Source of the DNA: Planctomycetales bacterium
Lineage (GTDB): Bacteria; Planctomycetota; Planctomycetia; Isosphaerales; Isosphaeraceae
DNA: 5,916 nucleotides
Direction of reading: 5' to 3'
Assembly: GCA_027435495.1 (NCBI GenBank)
Contig: DAHZZC010000466.1
Location: forward strand, 1 to 5,916
Both the position numbers and the translations under genes were made by a program. The stretch's first letter is position 1. Each line of letters opens with the position of its first letter. Positions 5,756 through 5,916 of the stretch are shown here, one piece after another. The notes under the pieces were generated by a model that worked only from the letters and a program-made list of their open reading frames with translations, did not search any database and had not been told where the DNA came from.

Positions 5756-5916
5756 CGTTTCTTCTCCCCGGCATCAACTAGCTGCGTCCTTGCGCCAAGA
5801 AGCTCGGAAAAGGAGGATCGCTCACAACGAGAAACCTTTTATCGGAACCCTGCGGGTAACCAATCCCGTCCGGCAAAGCCGGGCCAGCAGCCGGAAGTGA
5901 GTCTTGCGTGGTGGCG

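Larger units (their letters stand above)
5368..5916. other. gene-poor region to the right edge
   Basis: About 550 bp in which I find no convincing gene. Open frames at 5410-5697 (+), 5415-5675 (+) and 5694-5900 (+) are short, overlap one another in different frames, lack a ribosome-binding site and show no domain motif. Local base composition is less GC-rich at 5575-5680, as in intergenic DNA. The region holds an 8-bp inverted repeat (5527-5551), a 15-bp direct repeat (5676-5690 and 5741-5755) and a small hairpin CCGGC-AAA-GCCGG (5870-5882). It may contain the promoter of a plus-strand gene beyond the edge. Confidence 0.5.

Noticed and set aside
5811..5816. AGGAGG, a perfect Shine-Dalgarno core on the plus strand
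   Set aside because: No ATG, GTG or TTG follows within a usable distance, so it does not mark a gene start.
5820..5882. tRNA-like GGTTCCGAT string on the minus strand near the right edge
   Set aside because: No cloverleaf can be drawn: acceptor and anticodon arms are missing and the T-arm pairing fails.
1..5916. CRISPR array, phage att site or toxin-antitoxin pair
   Set aside because: No regularly spaced repeats, integrase or paired small genes are visible; the only repeats are the two direct-repeat pairs and hairpins listed.

Overview
The window is GC-rich and looks like a stretch of planctomycete chromosome, probably from the Isosphaeraceae. That placement is inferred from protein style: a HEAT-repeat lipoprotein with a degenerate lipobox, a small DUF5678-like protein, a stand-alone retropepsin-like protease, weak Shine-Dalgarno signals and wide spacers. 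No rRNA or marker gene confirms it.

Layout, left to right. Positions 1-1131 (+) hold the C-terminal half of a glycogen branching enzyme (GlgB) cut by the window edge, with all three catalytic acids of the GH13 domain. A small aspartic protease gene (1197-1610, -) converges on it. At 1554-1743 the minus strand carries a compact structured segment: a row of stem-loops, two capped by GNRA tetraloops, ending in the stem-loop plus GTCAC typical of the right end and omega-RNA (reRNA) of IS200/IS605-type TnpB elements. No tnpB is present. Joining the DNA on either side of this 190-bp segment puts an open upstream reading frame in phase with the protease, so the element seems to have landed in the 5' part of that gene. 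A second hairpin of similar design, bounded by a 12-bp direct repeat, lies at 1851-1934.

Next come a 78-residue DUF5678-like protein (1970-2206, -) and, 57 bp upstream of it, mutS2 (2264-4309, -). This MutS2 keeps the core ATPase, the coiled coil and an SH3/KOW-like module but ends without the usual C-terminal Smr nuclease domain. Upstream of mutS2 are a consensus -10 box and a 9-bp-stem leader hairpin, then a HEAT-repeat putative lipoprotein gene (4467-5264, -) with its own sigma70-like promoter.

From about 5368 to the right edge I find no convincing gene, only a few inverted repeats and a 15-bp direct repeat. The genes do not form one pathway: glgB belongs to glycogen synthesis, mutS2 to recombination control or ribosome rescue, and the rest are poorly characterised. 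mutS2 and the DUF5678-like gene may share a transcript. The most interesting part is the omega-RNA-only element and its effect on the protease gene.
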